Assembly: GCA_017614315.1 (NCBI GenBank)
Contig: JAGACA010000007.1
Coordinates: 1 to 64,000 of the forward strand
DNA: 64,000 nucleotides
Source of the DNA: Clostridia bacterium
GTDB taxonomy: Bacteria; Bacillota; Clostridia; Christensenellales; CAG-138
Reading direction: 5' to 3'
Part shown: positions 45,565-53,778 of the stretch, piece by piece
How positions within the stretch are numbered: position 1 is the stretch's first letter
How the letters are laid out: every line of letters starts with the position of its first letter
The notes under the pieces: generated by a model
Database searches by the model: none
Seen by the model: only the letters and a program-made list of their open reading frames with translations
What the model was told of the DNA's origin: nothing
Position numbers and translations under genes: made by a program

Positions 45565-46246
45565 AGCATTTGACGTGATTGACGTGAGGGCGGGGATAGA
45601 GGCCGAGAACGACCGCTATGCCGCCCTCGTTCGCGAGTTTACGCGAAAAGAAGGAGTTTTCCTTATAAACCTCATGGCCTCGCCCGGCGCGGGCAAGACC
45701 AGCGTGCTTTTAAGGATCATCGACGCGCTTTCGGGCGAGTTCCGCATAGGCGTGATGGAGGCGGATATGGACGCCGACGTCGACGCCCGCAGGGTGTCGG
45801 AACGCGGCGCGGAGGCCGTTCAGCTCCACACGGGCTCTTCCTGCCACATGGACGCGAAGATGACGCTCCGCGGCCTTGAGGCGCTCAAAAAGCCCCTTCC
45901 CGAAATAATAATACTCGAAAACGTGGGGAACCTCGTTTGCCCTGCGGAGTTCGACGTCGGCGCGGACAAACGGCTGATGATACTGAGCGTGCCCGAGGGC
46001 GACGACAAGCCGCTCAAGTACCCGCTCATGTTCACAGTATCCGACTGGATGCTCGTGAACAAGATCGACACGGCTCCGATATTCGATTTTGACCTCGTCA
46101 GATGCGAAAAAAACGTCCGCGCGCTCAATCCCGGAATGGAGATCTTCCCCGTATCCGCGAAGACGGGCGAGGGTATGGACGCGTTCATAAAAAGACTCCG
46201 CGATACCGCCGCGGCGGCGCTTACCGATAAGGGAAGGAGGCCGTAA
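45557..46246 (+). CDS. hypB: HypB nickel-insertion GTPase, copy 1
   Basis: This 229-residue SIMIBI-class GTPase helps insert nickel into metalloenzymes. It has Walker A ASPGAGKTS, the metal-binding Cys-His pair in SSCHMDAK, the family block ILENVGNLVCPAEFDVG and NKID. It lacks the His-rich N-terminal nickel store. The ATG overlaps the oxidoreductase stop, so translation is coupled. A second, divergent hypB follows directly. Confidence 0.93.
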   Translation: MNKAFDVIDVRAGIEAENDRYAALVREFTRKEGVFLINLMASPGAGKTSVLLRIIDALSGEFRIGVMEADMDADVDARRVSERGAEAVQLHTGSSCHMDAKMTLRGLEALKKPLPEIIILENVGNLVCPAEFDVGADKRLMILSVPEGDDKPLKYPLMFTVSDWMLVNKIDTAPIFDFDLVRCEKNVRALNPGMEIFPVSAKTGEGMDAFIKRLRDTAAAALTDKGRRP

Positions 46247-46251
46247 GGCAG

Positions 46252-46905
46252 ATGAAGGTGATAGAGCTTAAAATGACGGTCACCGACTCGAACGACCGCG
46301 ACGCCGAAACCCTGCGCCGCGAGCTCGGCGAAAGGGGAATATTCCTCATAAACCTGATGAGCGCGCCGGGCAGCGGCAAAACGACGCTCATTTCCCGCAC
46401 GATAACCGATCTCGCCGGCAGGGCGAAGATCGCCGTGATGGAGGCGGATATCGCCTCCGACGTGGACGCGGAAAGGATCTCGGCGCTCGGAGCCGAGAGC
46501 ATCCAGGTGCATACCGACGGCATGTGCCACATGGACGCGGGCATGACTCGCGCGGGGCTCGACGGCATGGACTTTTCGGGCGGGGAGATCGTATTCCTCG
46601 AAAACGTGGGGAACCTCATCTGCCCGGCGGAGTTCGACACCGGCGCGCACAGGAACGTGATGATCCTGAGCGTGCCCGAGGGCGACGACAAGCCGCTGAA
46701 GTACCCGCTCATGTTCCAAACGAGCGACGCGCTCGTGATAACCAAAATGGACGCCGCGCCGTACTTCGATTTCGACCTCGGGGCGGTCATAAGAAGGGCG
46801 AAGGCATTGAACCCCGGCATCCGCATCTTCCCCGTATCCGCAAAGACGGGCGAGGGCATGAGCGAATGGGAAAGCTATATCCTTTCGGAGCGGGAGGACG
46901 GCTGA
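46252..46905 (+). CDS. hypB: HypB nickel-insertion GTPase, copy 2
   Basis: This is a 217-residue paralogue of the preceding gene, with Walker A SAPGSGKTT, metal pair GMCHMDAG, FLENVGNLICPAEFDTG, and TKMD in place of NKID at G4. It is similar along the whole length but clearly diverged, so this is not a recent tandem duplication. It begins 5 bases after copy 1 and 1 base before hypA. HypB normally works as a homodimer; two adjacent copies raise the possibility of a heterodimer or of two different clients. Confidence 0.92.
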   Translation: MKVIELKMTVTDSNDRDAETLRRELGERGIFLINLMSAPGSGKTTLISRTITDLAGRAKIAVMEADIASDVDAERISALGAESIQVHTDGMCHMDAGMTRAGLDGMDFSGGEIVFLENVGNLICPAEFDTGAHRNVMILSVPEGDDKPLKYPLMFQTSDALVITKMDAAPYFDFDLGAVIRRAKALNPGIRIFPVSAKTGEGMSEWESYILSEREDG

Positions 46906-46906
46906 A

Positions 46907-47251
46907 ATGCATGAGCTCGGCATAGTCAAACACGTGATACGCACCCTGCACGACGTCGCGGAGGAGAACGGCGTGAGCCGCATCGGCTCCGTAACGCTCG
47001 AGGTGGGGGAGGTGTCGGGCGTGGTGCTCGAACAGCTCGTCGACTGCTGGAACTATTTCAGGGAAAAGGACGACCTCGTCAGGGGCGCGCCGCTTTTCGT
47101 CGAAACGATCGAAGCGGTGACCTTCTGCACCGCGTGCGAAAAGACCTACGGCACCGTCGCCCACGGCAAGACCTGCCCATTCTGCGGCAGCGGCGAAACG
47201 TATCTTTTGACCGGCAGCGAGTTCTCGATCAAACAGATCGAGGCGGAGTGA
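46907..47251 (+). CDS. hypA: HypA nickel metallochaperone
   Basis: This 114-residue nickel carrier partners HypB. The N-terminal MHE supplies the nickel ligands. The zinc ribbon is CTAC (about 73-76) and CPFC (about 88-91). It ends the operon of oxidoreductase, hypB, hypB, hypA. No hypC-F and no hydrogenase subunit are in the window, so the client enzyme (NiFe hydrogenase or another nickel enzyme) must be elsewhere. Confidence 0.94.
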   Translation: MHELGIVKHVIRTLHDVAEENGVSRIGSVTLEVGEVSGVVLEQLVDCWNYFREKDDLVRGAPLFVETIEAVTFCTACEKTYGTVAHGKTCPFCGSGETYLLTGSEFSIKQIEAE

Positions 47252-47315
47252 AAAAGATCGACAGCTTTCTTACGCGGGACTTGTTGAATGATATCGCAAA
47301 AGGGAGGGGACAGCT

Positions 47316-48437
47316 ATGAAACGCCTGAAGGAAAAACCGTGGTTCAATTACGCCGTCGCGCTGTGCATCGCGGTGATACTTTACGTTGTTCTGACACATC
47401 TTCCCGGGCTCCGCGAGGGGATAAGGGCGTTTCTCGGCTATTTCAGGACCGTCATACTCGGAGCAGTGATAGCGTATCTCATTAATCCCCTTTCAAAGCT
47501 TTACTGCCGCAGTATCTTCCGCGGCATAAAAAAGAGCCAGCCGCGAGAGGTCCTTTCCACCGTTCTCGCTTTTATCACCGTCGTACTGTTCCTCGGCCTT
47601 CTTATGCTGCTCGTCATCCCCCAGCTGATCGAGAGCATACGGCTCTTCGTCAAAAACCTCGACGGCTACGCGGCGTCGGTGAACGCCCTTTTAGACAAGC
47701 TCGGCGTATCCGCCTCGATGCTGAATATCGACGGCGCGATCAACTCATCTGAATCGATAATAAAGACCGTCACGGACTACATAAAGAACAACCTTAACGC
47801 GATACTCGCAAAGTCGGTGAACGCCGGCAGGACGATCCTGAGGTTTTTGATCGCGTTCCTGCTCTCGATATACCTGCTCACCGCGAAGCGCAGGCTCAAG
47901 GTGGGAGGGAAGCGCCTCCTGCACGCGCTGACGAGCGACGAGGGCTACGGCAGGATAAAGGATTTCTTCGCGCGGAGCCACGCGATCTTAAACCGCTACA
48001 TCGCCTTCAACCTGCTTGACAGCCTCATTATCGGCATTCTCAACGCGCTGTTCATGGCGATACTCGGCATGCCGTACATCGGCCTCGTATCGTTCGTCGC
48101 CGCGGTCACGAACCTGATACCGACGTTCGGGCCCGTTATCGGCGCGGGCATAGGCGGCTTCGTGCTCGTGCTCGTAAAGCCCTGGTATGCGCTCGCGTTC
48201 TTGATATTCACCGCCGTTCTGCAGTTCGTCGACGCCTACCTCATCAAGCCCAAGCTGTTCGGCGATTCACTGGGCGTGTCCGGCCTGTGGATACTGATCG
48301 GCGTAATAGTCGGCGGAAAGATGTTCGGCGTCGTCGGGATACTCCTCGCGATACCCGGCGTCGCGATACTCGATATGCTGTATAAGGATTACCTCATGCC
48401 CTGGCTCGAGGCGAGGCGCAGCAAAAAGACCGCATGA
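47316..48437 (+). CDS. AI-2E family transporter (PerM-like)
   Basis: This is a 373-residue membrane protein with about eight helices and a soluble helical insertion (about 95-170), as in the AI-2E/YtvI/PerM exporter superfamily (PF01594). The tail shows PTFGPVIGAGIGG and GVVGILLAIPGVAIL, which are typical. Substrates range from Na+/H+ exchange to signal export and are not predictable. The start is ATG 47316 with GGGAGG upstream. Confidence 0.88.
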   Translation: MKRLKEKPWFNYAVALCIAVILYVVLTHLPGLREGIRAFLGYFRTVILGAVIAYLINPLSKLYCRSIFRGIKKSQPREVLSTVLAFITVVLFLGLLMLLVIPQLIESIRLFVKNLDGYAASVNALLDKLGVSASMLNIDGAINSSESIIKTVTDYIKNNLNAILAKSVNAGRTILRFLIAFLLSIYLLTAKRRLKVGGKRLLHALTSDEGYGRIKDFFARSHAILNRYIAFNLLDSLIIGILNALFMAILGMPYIGLVSFVAAVTNLIPTFGPVIGAGIGGFVLVLVKPWYALAFLIFTAVLQFVDAYLIKPKLFGDSLGVSGLWILIGVIVGGKMFGVVGILLAIPGVAILDMLYKDYLMPWLEARRSKKTA

Positions 48438-48452
48438 ACCGTCCCTTGACAT
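48438..48452. repeat. REP-like motif, copy a
   Basis: AACCGTCCCTTGACA lies immediately after the transporter stop. It matches the inverse of the motif at 49021 and 49068. Confidence 0.45.
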
Positions 48453-48481
48453 CACAAATGCAATTAGGGAGATATGCAAAA

Positions 48482-48949
48482 ATGAGATCAGTTAGGAACA
48501 GTTTCATTATATCTGCAGTAGTGGTTTTGATTGCAGTAATCGTTATTATGGCTTCCTGCGTATGTTCGCCAAGGTCAAGATTTAAGAGCGTTTTCGGATT
48601 TGACATCCCGAAAGAAGCAGAGATTGAAAATTACAGTATTAGGAAACGCTGGAAGGTAAAGCTGACGCAGGAGCAGTATGAGGAAGTTAATGCAGCTCTT
48701 TCAAATTATCTGTCTGACAAGACAACAATGGATAACAGCTCGGCTGACGATGATAATAAACGTGCAGGTTATTACAGTATGAATGCTTTCAACGGTTTTT
48801 ATGATTTGTCTGATGAGTATTTATGGAGCGTGGATATTATGGGCAAGTCTCACCGCATCAAAAAAGTTCAAGATAAAACACATATCGCTTTTGCATTGGA
48901 TGATGAAGGCTATTATCATATGACGGTCGTTTGCGATTATGCGCCATAA
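48482..48949 (+). CDS. AT-rich small lipoprotein/anchored protein
   Basis: This is a 155-residue protein with an N-terminal membrane segment (about 8-25, ending in a Cys at MASC), so it is probably a lipoprotein. It has no recognisable domain. Base composition is far more AT-rich than its neighbours, with codons such as TTT, GAT and AAA, and REP-like motifs flank it. This points to acquisition. The start is ATG 48482, with AGGGAG 10 bases upstream. Confidence 0.65.
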   Translation: MRSVRNSFIISAVVVLIAVIVIMASCVCSPRSRFKSVFGFDIPKEAEIENYSIRKRWKVKLTQEQYEEVNAALSNYLSDKTTMDNSSADDDNKRAGYYSMNAFNGFYDLSDEYLWSVDIMGKSHRIKKVQDKTHIAFALDDEGYYHMTVVCDYAP

Positions 48950-49020
48950 TTGCGTCCGCTGCGGCGGGGAATGATATGCGTTTCCGGTCTCCCCCCTTGC
49001 GGGGAGGCTCCGCCGTGTGT

Positions 49021-49090
49021 CATGGGGACGGTTCTCTTGACACGTGGTTTTTAAATTGTTATTCGGTCATGGGGACTGCCCCTTGACTCT
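49021..49090. repeat. REP-like motif, copies b and c
   Basis: CATGGGGACGGTTCTCTTGACA (49021-49042) and CATGGGGACTGCCCCTTGACT (49068-49088) are near-repeats. Related GGGGACGGTT-TTGACA motifs are scattered in many clostridial genomes near REP-associated transposases (from memory). A GC-rich hairpin (CCCC/GGGG near 48991-49005) lies just before them. Confidence 0.5.
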
Positions 49091-49118
49091 CCAAAAGAAA
49101 AAAAGCGAGGTGTTTACA

Positions 49119-49433
49119 ATGGAACCGCGAAAAAAAGCGCCTATAATACTGTCGGTCATACCGCTTGCGCTGCTTGCCGCCGGCGTCATAGCGACCGCCG
49201 CGTACGGCGTGTGGGCGAACGCCCGGGGCATGTGGACCGAGGGAGGCGAGTGGCTGATATTCATATTCCGCGTTCTCCCCGCAGTCGCGCTGATCGCCGT
49301 GCCTCTTGCCGTCGTCGCGCTGGTGCTCAACAAGCGAGGGGCAAAACGTCCAGCGGTTATAGTTCTTTCCGTGATCGATCTGGTTTTCGCCGTTCCCGTG
49401 CTTTTGATCGGCCTTTTGTTCCTGATCAAATAG
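49119..49433 (+). CDS. Small three-helix membrane protein
   Basis: This is a 104-residue protein with three hydrophobic helices (about 8-30, 42-68 and 74-100). No family is recognised. The start is fixed by GAGG 8 bases before ATG 49119. GC-rich composition matches the core genome, unlike the gene before it. Confidence 0.65.
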   Translation: MEPRKKAPIILSVIPLALLAAGVIATAAYGVWANARGMWTEGGEWLIFIFRVLPAVALIAVPLAVVALVLNKRGAKRPAVIVLSVIDLVFAVPVLLIGLLFLIK

Positions 49434-49503
49434 TACCGTCGCCGCCGAACACGGTTTTTCTCGTGCAAAGCGCACATCATTTGCAAAGCAAGCATCAAGC
49501 CTC

Positions 49504-49830
49504 GGAAGAGTCATTTTCGCGCGAGGCGATAATAAAGGGGGAGAGGACGCCCGCCCGAAGGCCATCTCCGCGCTCTGCCGCGTCGGGCATCGGTTCTATC
49601 CGAAAAACGGACGGATCTTCCGCATCGACAAATAGAAGTGTGTCCTGCGCATGGAATGCGTGAACGAATGTCCGACAAAAAACATCACGTTCCGGGGCGG
49701 CAGGATCCTGTTCGGAAAGAACTGCATCGGCTGCGTGCGCTGCTCGCTTCGCTCACAAGGCCGCCCGTTTTTCGCCTATGGCGACCGGCTCCGAACTCCG
49801 GCGCGATTCATCGGATCGTTTGTAAAAGGT
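49504..49830 (+). pseudogene. Decayed EFR1-type ferrodoxin remnant
   Basis: One frame reads RFYPKNGRIFRIDK, an in-frame TAG (49633-49635), then KCVLRMECVNECPTKNITF and CIGCVRCS. This is the C-terminal two-cluster ferredoxin part of EFR1-family proteins. The expected second Cys of the first cluster is Arg (CGC). The N-terminal flavodoxin half and the end are missing. It is a broken fragment next to the mobile-element boundary. Confidence 0.55.
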
Positions 49831-49831
49831 C

Positions 49832-49868
49832 AAAAGAAAACCCCCGCCGATGGCGGGGGTTTTCTTTT
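49832..49868. terminator. Terminator at the left end of the element
   Basis: A perfect 17-bp stem (AAAAGAAAACCCCCGCC and complement) with loop GAT. On the minus strand it directly follows the CCA of the tRNA-Arg fragment, the normal place for a tRNA terminator. Confidence 0.85.
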
Positions 49869-49912
49869 GGCCTCCCCGGCGCGATTCGAACGCGCGACCT
49901 TTCGCTTAGGAG
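49868..49912 (-). repeat. Left attachment site: 3' half of tRNA-Arg(CCU)
   Basis: This 45-bp sequence is identical at 60064-60108. Read on the minus strand it runs from the anticodon loop (CTCCTAA, anticodon CCT) through the variable region and T-arm (GCGCG-TTCGAAT-CGCGC) to CCA. The 5' half of the tRNA is absent, so this is an att core and not a tRNA gene. Confidence 0.85.
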
Positions 49913-50036
49913 AAGAACACTTGTTCTAAAATATAATTTGTTACACAACATATAGTGGTGTAAATCGAAATATAATCCATATCTTGTGGTCGCCTTGTGC
50001 GCAGTTTCTCTGTTTTTCGTAAAATGCGTTATCGAT

Positions 50037-50076
50037 GGTGCCATCGGGTGCCAAATTTGGTGCCAAATTGGGTGCC
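50037..50076. repeat. GGTGCC repeat cluster, left end of element
   Basis: Four GGTGCC units start at 50037, 50047, 50059 and 50071 (spacing 10-12 bp), the last three within GGTGCCAAA-type repeats. They are candidate arm-type integrase or excisionase sites. Confidence 0.65.
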
Positions 50077-50213
50077 AAAAATCGGATCATTCGCAGATCA
50101 GACCGCGCCGAATCATTGCAAAAATATCTTCGCGTTTCCGCATATTGGGGCTTGACTTTCGCCCTTCTTTCTGGCTTCTTTGTCCTACCAAAAAACAAAC
50201 GGAGGGCACTTAA

Positions 50214-50393
50214 ATGAAAGAGTACGAAATCCACGTAGCAGCAAGCTACACCACCTCGGGCGGAAGCAAGGAATGGAACGCCTTCACCGAGTACGTCACA
50301 GCCGCCAGCGCGGCGGAAGCCAAGCGGATCCTGCAGGCCGAGCTCAAGGCCGAGGGCTACCACAACATCACGATGGACGCGATCGAAGCGTAA
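50214..50393 (+). CDS. Small element protein, 59 residues
   Basis: Starts MKEYEIHVAASYTTSGG and ends DAIEA. The Shine-Dalgarno GGAGG lies 8 bases upstream. It has an Ala-rich helix in the middle and no known domain. It is the first of four or five tightly packed small genes leading into the primase gene, a layout typical of satellites and conjugative-element modules. Confidence 0.7.
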   Translation: MKEYEIHVAASYTTSGGSKEWNAFTEYVTAASAAEAKRILQAELKAEGYHNITMDAIEA

Positions 50394-50406
50394 GGAGGGC
50401 ACGGCC

Positions 50407-50586
50407 ATGACAGACAAGCAGATCAAGCAGATCAAAGCGCAGCTGCCGGAGGGCGAAAAGCTCAACAGGATCTACAGCGCCTTCGAGGGCGGGATCAGGG
50501 CGATCAGCCGCGACGGCAAGGGCAACGAGCACCGCTACGAGGTACACTTCGACGCGGACGACAACGTGACGATCTCAAGGAAGTAA
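50407..50586 (+). CDS. Small element protein, 59 residues
   Basis: Starts MTDKQIKQIKAQLPEGEKL and ends TISRK. It begins 13 bases after the previous stop with AAGGAGG upstream. It is charged, has no membrane segment or known domain, and is probably cytoplasmic. Confidence 0.7.
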   Translation: MTDKQIKQIKAQLPEGEKLNRIYSAFEGGIRAISRDGKGNEHRYEVHFDADDNVTISRK

Positions 50587-50599
50587 GGGGGCGGGCACA

Positions 50600-51037
50600 A
50601 TGATGACACTCAGGAAGTTCTGCGATCTGATCGACATGGACGCGGAGATCGTGCTGAAGGATGCGAAGGGCGAACGCATCCTCTTCGGCACCGGCGCAAA
50701 GAACATCCCGGACAAGTCCGAAGACTGCGAGGTGCTCGACTTCGAAATGAACGACCGAGGCCGCCTGACCTTCAGGCTCCGGTACAGGGAAAAGAAGCCG
50801 ACGGCGCCCGGCTGGCAGGAAGGCACGGTCGCGATAAAGGGCGGCCGCTACCGCTTCTGGGTGAAGGCCTACGAAGAGCCCTCGCAGTACGGCATCGACG
50901 GCGGCAGGATCTCAAAGCTCATGATCAAGCGCGGCGGCAAGATCGTGGCGAATTACGACCGCGGCTGGGACTTGGAGCCGGTGGACTTCAGCACGGAAGC
51001 TGCGCTGGCGATCATCCGGTACGAGTACGATAAGTAA
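50600..51037 (+). CDS. Element protein of unknown function, 145 residues
   Basis: This 145-residue soluble protein has an N-terminal helical part and a beta-rich C-terminal half that includes GGRISKLMIKRGG and YDRGWDLEP. Proteins with this end are common in clostridial phages and integrative elements, but I cannot name a function. AAGGGGGCGG precedes the ATG, and the spacing to the neighbours is 13-14 bases, so it belongs to the same transcript. Confidence 0.75.
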   Translation: MMTLRKFCDLIDMDAEIVLKDAKGERILFGTGAKNIPDKSEDCEVLDFEMNDRGRLTFRLRYREKKPTAPGWQEGTVAIKGGRYRFWVKAYEEPSQYGIDGGRISKLMIKRGGKIVANYDRGWDLEPVDFSTEAALAIIRYEYDK

Positions 51038-51051
51038 GGGAGGCGGCAACG

Positions 51052-51276
51052 ATGTTCGGAATCAGACAGGAAACACTCGAGCGCTTAAGGAAAGCGTACC
51101 CCGCAGGCTGCCGGGTACGCCTCGAGAAGATGGACGACCTGCAGGCGCCTCCGATCGGCACCGAGGGCACCGTCATCGGAGTCGACGATATCGGCTCGAT
51201 CATGGTCAAGTGGGACAACGGCAGCGGCCTCTCGGTCGTGTACGGCGAGGACAGGTGCAGGAGGATAGACGGATGA
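51052..51276 (+). CDS. DUF4314 family protein
   Basis: This is a 74-residue small beta-barrel-like protein. The segment YPAGCRVRLEKMDD, then GTEGTVIGVDDIGSIMVKWDNGS, fits DUF4314, found mostly in mobile elements of Firmicutes. Role unknown. It starts 14 bases after the preceding stop with a GGGAGG site. Confidence 0.82.
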   Translation: MFGIRQETLERLRKAYPAGCRVRLEKMDDLQAPPIGTEGTVIGVDDIGSIMVKWDNGSGLSVVYGEDRCRRIDG

Positions 51277-51360
51277 AGCGACCGCGGCTTGATCAAGCAT
51301 AGCCGCCGTCGCAATCGCCCTGCGAACCAAAAACAGCAGTTATCGCGTCAACAAAAAAAG

Positions 51361-51603
51361 ATGCGATACCCCATCTTAACGATACAAGGCAGAAATGGCG
51401 GCGTCCGAGCCATGGACGGATGGTACGTCTCACGTCGGTATCTGCATGATGATCAAGAGGAATTACTCCGCTCTTTTCTTCCCGGACTGCAGCCGGAGGA
51501 GCGAAAGAAATTGGAGGACATACTCCTGGCCTTCGCTATACCCCGGAAAGGAGATAAAAATGGCATTACTCAAGAAATCAGGGAAGGAGCTGCATCGGTA
51601 TGA
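51361..51603 (+). CDS. Possible small protein upstream of primase
   Basis: An 80-residue frame (MRYPILTIQGRNGG, then LLRSFLPGLQPEERKKLEDILLA) overlaps the primase start by 4 bases. No good Shine-Dalgarno supports it. A competing 15-residue frame with an excellent one (AAAGGAG before ATG 51560) overlaps its end and could act as a coupling leader peptide for the primase. Confidence 0.4.
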   Translation: MRYPILTIQGRNGGVRAMDGWYVSRRYLHDDQEELLRSFLPGLQPEERKKLEDILLAFAIPRKGDKNGITQEIREGAASV

Positions 51604-53543
51604 ATGAGTTTGTTCTTTACCGCTCCGACGGCGCGGGCAATGCAAAGAACACGGTCTACCCTATACTGGAGCGGATCACGGACTCCAATGCGCTTTATAG
51701 GGCGCTGTGCTTCGATCACGTCTGCGCAAAGTACAGGGACGATCGCCGAAGCGAGGCGAACTTCATGTTCTCGAACGTGATCCCCATGGACTGCGACAAC
51801 GACCACAGCGAGGATCCCTCCGATTGGAAGACGCCCGATGACGTGAGGGCGGCATTCCCCGGCGCGGCGTTCGGCGTGGGATACAGCCGCAGCAATATGA
51901 AGGTCAAGGACGGGAAAGCCGCAAGGCCCAAGTTCCACGTGTACTTTCCCATTAAGCCGGTGACGGACGCAAAACAGTACGCGGCAATGAAGCAGCGGAT
52001 ACTCAGACGGATCCCGTGGTTCGATGCAAACGCGGTCGACGCGGCAAGGTTTTATTTCGGCAGTCCCGATAACAGAGCGTTCATAGTGCCGGGGAAAACG
52101 ACGGTCGACGCTCTGATCGAGCAAACTGAGACGGCTTGCGAGCCTGCGGCGGGGCCGATCATACTCACCGCGAAAGAGCTGCCCCCACCCGAGAAAAGGA
52201 GGACCATTCTCCGGGGCGAGCGCAATTCGACGCTGTCAAGGCTCGCGGGGAACCTCATAAAGCGTTACGGCGACACGGAGGAAGCCCGCAAAAAGTTCAT
52301 GGAAGAGGCCGCGGCTTGCGTGCCGCCCCTGCCCCGAGATGAGCTGCGTAATATCTGGAGCAGCGCCCGTAAGTACGGCGAGCGGGAGGCGGCGAAGCCC
52401 GGCTATATCCCGCCCGAGGAGTTCAATAAGCCGAGCGCGATAATGGAGTTTTTGAAGAAGGCGCGGCCCGAGAGCAATCCGAAGTACGCGTGGTCCGATA
52501 TAGGCAACGGGCGCCTTTTCGCGGACTGCTTTAAGGACGCTGCCCGATATGTTTCGGATCGAAAGACCTGGTTCATGTATGCGGACGGAGTCTGGGCTCC
52601 GGACGTTGGGGGCATGTTCGTTACAGAGCGCTGCAAGGAGCTTGCGGACGAGCTCATGCGGTATGCGCTTACTATTGCGGATGACCGAATGAAGCAGGAA
52701 TACCTCAAGCACTGTATGAGATGGCAGAGCCACAAGGTGCGCGAGACGGTTCTCAAGGACGCCCAGAGCGTGTATTCCGTTAAAGCCTGCGAGTTTGATA
52801 CCGATCAGTACGTGCTCAACTGCAAAAACGGCACGCTGCACCTTGATAAGCAGGTCAACAGTCAGAATGCATCCGAGGACGTGGCGAGGCTCGTCGGGAT
52901 CCGCTTTGCAAATATCTCGGAGCCGGGCAAGGGCCTAATGCTCAACGCGGCTCTCGTCAAGACCATGACGGGCAACGATACCATCAACGCGCGATTTCTG
53001 CACGAAAACAGCTTTGATTTCAAGCCGCAGTTCAAGCTGTACATCAACACCAATTATCTGCCGACTATCAACGATATGACTCTGTTCAACAGCGGCAGGA
53101 TCATTTTGATCCCGTTCGACAGGCAGTTCAATGAAAGCGAGCAGGATAAAGGCTTGAAAAAGCGTTTCGAAATGGACGACGCGCGGAGCGCCGTGCTGAA
53201 TTGGTTGATTGAGGGCTACCTGAAGCTTCAAAAAGAGGGCTTCTGCCCGCCGGAATCGGTCAAAGCCGCTATCAAGGAATACATGCAGGAGAGCGATAAG
53301 ATCAGCCAGTTCATTGAGGAAGCGCTCGTAGCCAGATTGGACGCGGAGACAAAAACGGCGCTGATCTATGAAAAGTACCGCGAGTGGTGCGACAAAAACG
53401 GCTGCTACGCGGAGAACAGCCGCAACTTCAATCAGGAGCTGCGGAGGATCGGCAAAATTGTAAAGAAGCGGCCGAAAGGCGGAGGCGGAACCACATCCGT
53501 GCTGTTGGGCTTCAGTATTATCGGAGTGCCTTCCGTGCTGTAG
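51600..53543 (+). CDS. P4-type primase-helicase lacking its Walker A segment
   Basis: This 647-residue replication protein resembles virus/plasmid primase-helicases (D5/P4 type). The N-terminal 200 residues look like an archaeo-eukaryotic-type primase (PMDCDNDHSED, then RPKFHVYFPI). A middle alpha-helical D5_N part follows. Around residue 417 (nt about 52850) the chain passes from NCKNGTLHLDK straight to VNSQNASEDVARLVG. About 100 residues usually found there, including the GxxGNGKST P-loop, are missing in frame. The later ATPase parts (FANISEP, TGNDTINARFLHE, FKLYINTNYLP) are intact. It has lost ATP binding unless supplied in trans, or the assembly is collapsed here. Confidence 0.85.
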   Translation: MNEFVLYRSDGAGNAKNTVYPILERITDSNALYRALCFDHVCAKYRDDRRSEANFMFSNVIPMDCDNDHSEDPSDWKTPDDVRAAFPGAAFGVGYSRSNMKVKDGKAARPKFHVYFPIKPVTDAKQYAAMKQRILRRIPWFDANAVDAARFYFGSPDNRAFIVPGKTTVDALIEQTETACEPAAGPIILTAKELPPPEKRRTILRGERNSTLSRLAGNLIKRYGDTEEARKKFMEEAAACVPPLPRDELRNIWSSARKYGEREAAKPGYIPPEEFNKPSAIMEFLKKARPESNPKYAWSDIGNGRLFADCFKDAARYVSDRKTWFMYADGVWAPDVGGMFVTERCKELADELMRYALTIADDRMKQEYLKHCMRWQSHKVRETVLKDAQSVYSVKACEFDTDQYVLNCKNGTLHLDKQVNSQNASEDVARLVGIRFANISEPGKGLMLNAALVKTMTGNDTINARFLHENSFDFKPQFKLYINTNYLPTINDMTLFNSGRIILIPFDRQFNESEQDKGLKKRFEMDDARSAVLNWLIEGYLKLQKEGFCPPESVKAAIKEYMQESDKISQFIEEALVARLDAETKTALIYEKYREWCDKNGCYAENSRNFNQELRRIGKIVKKRPKGGGGTTSVLLGFSIIGVPSVL

Positions 53544-53556
53544 CTGAAGCCAAAAT

Positions 53557-53639
53557 GTTGCCGATGTTGCAGGCAAAATATGTCCGATATAAAAAGAGCA
53601 TTTATAGAGATGACCTAAAATACCTGCAACAACGGCAAC
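53557..53639. repeat. Iteron-like inverted repeat after the primase gene
   Basis: GTTGCCGATGTTGCAGG (53557-53573) and CCTGCAACAACGGCAAC (53623-53639) are inverted copies with one mismatch, 49 bp apart. Each arm contains two GTTGC units 9 bp apart. The AT-rich spacer and the position between primase and integrase genes suit a replication origin or a regulatory dyad. No convincing gene occupies 53544-53778. Confidence 0.6.
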
Positions 53640-53778
53640 ATGGCGAAAAAAGGCGACAGGGGGATATGGATCCTCACCGCTTTCGACCCGGACAACGGCA
53701 GGGAGTCACGCGCAGGTTTTCGGGAAATCAAGGGCATGGATAGCCCGTGGGACAAAGATTTTTTAGGAGGATACGAAT

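Noticed and set aside
49868..49912. tRNA-Arg gene at the left repeat
   Set aside because: Only the 3' half is present. The bases that should pair in the anticodon stem are wrong and no D-arm exists. The same is true at 60064.
50037..50076. CRISPR array
   Set aside because: The GGTGCC units are far too short and closely spaced, and no cas genes are present.
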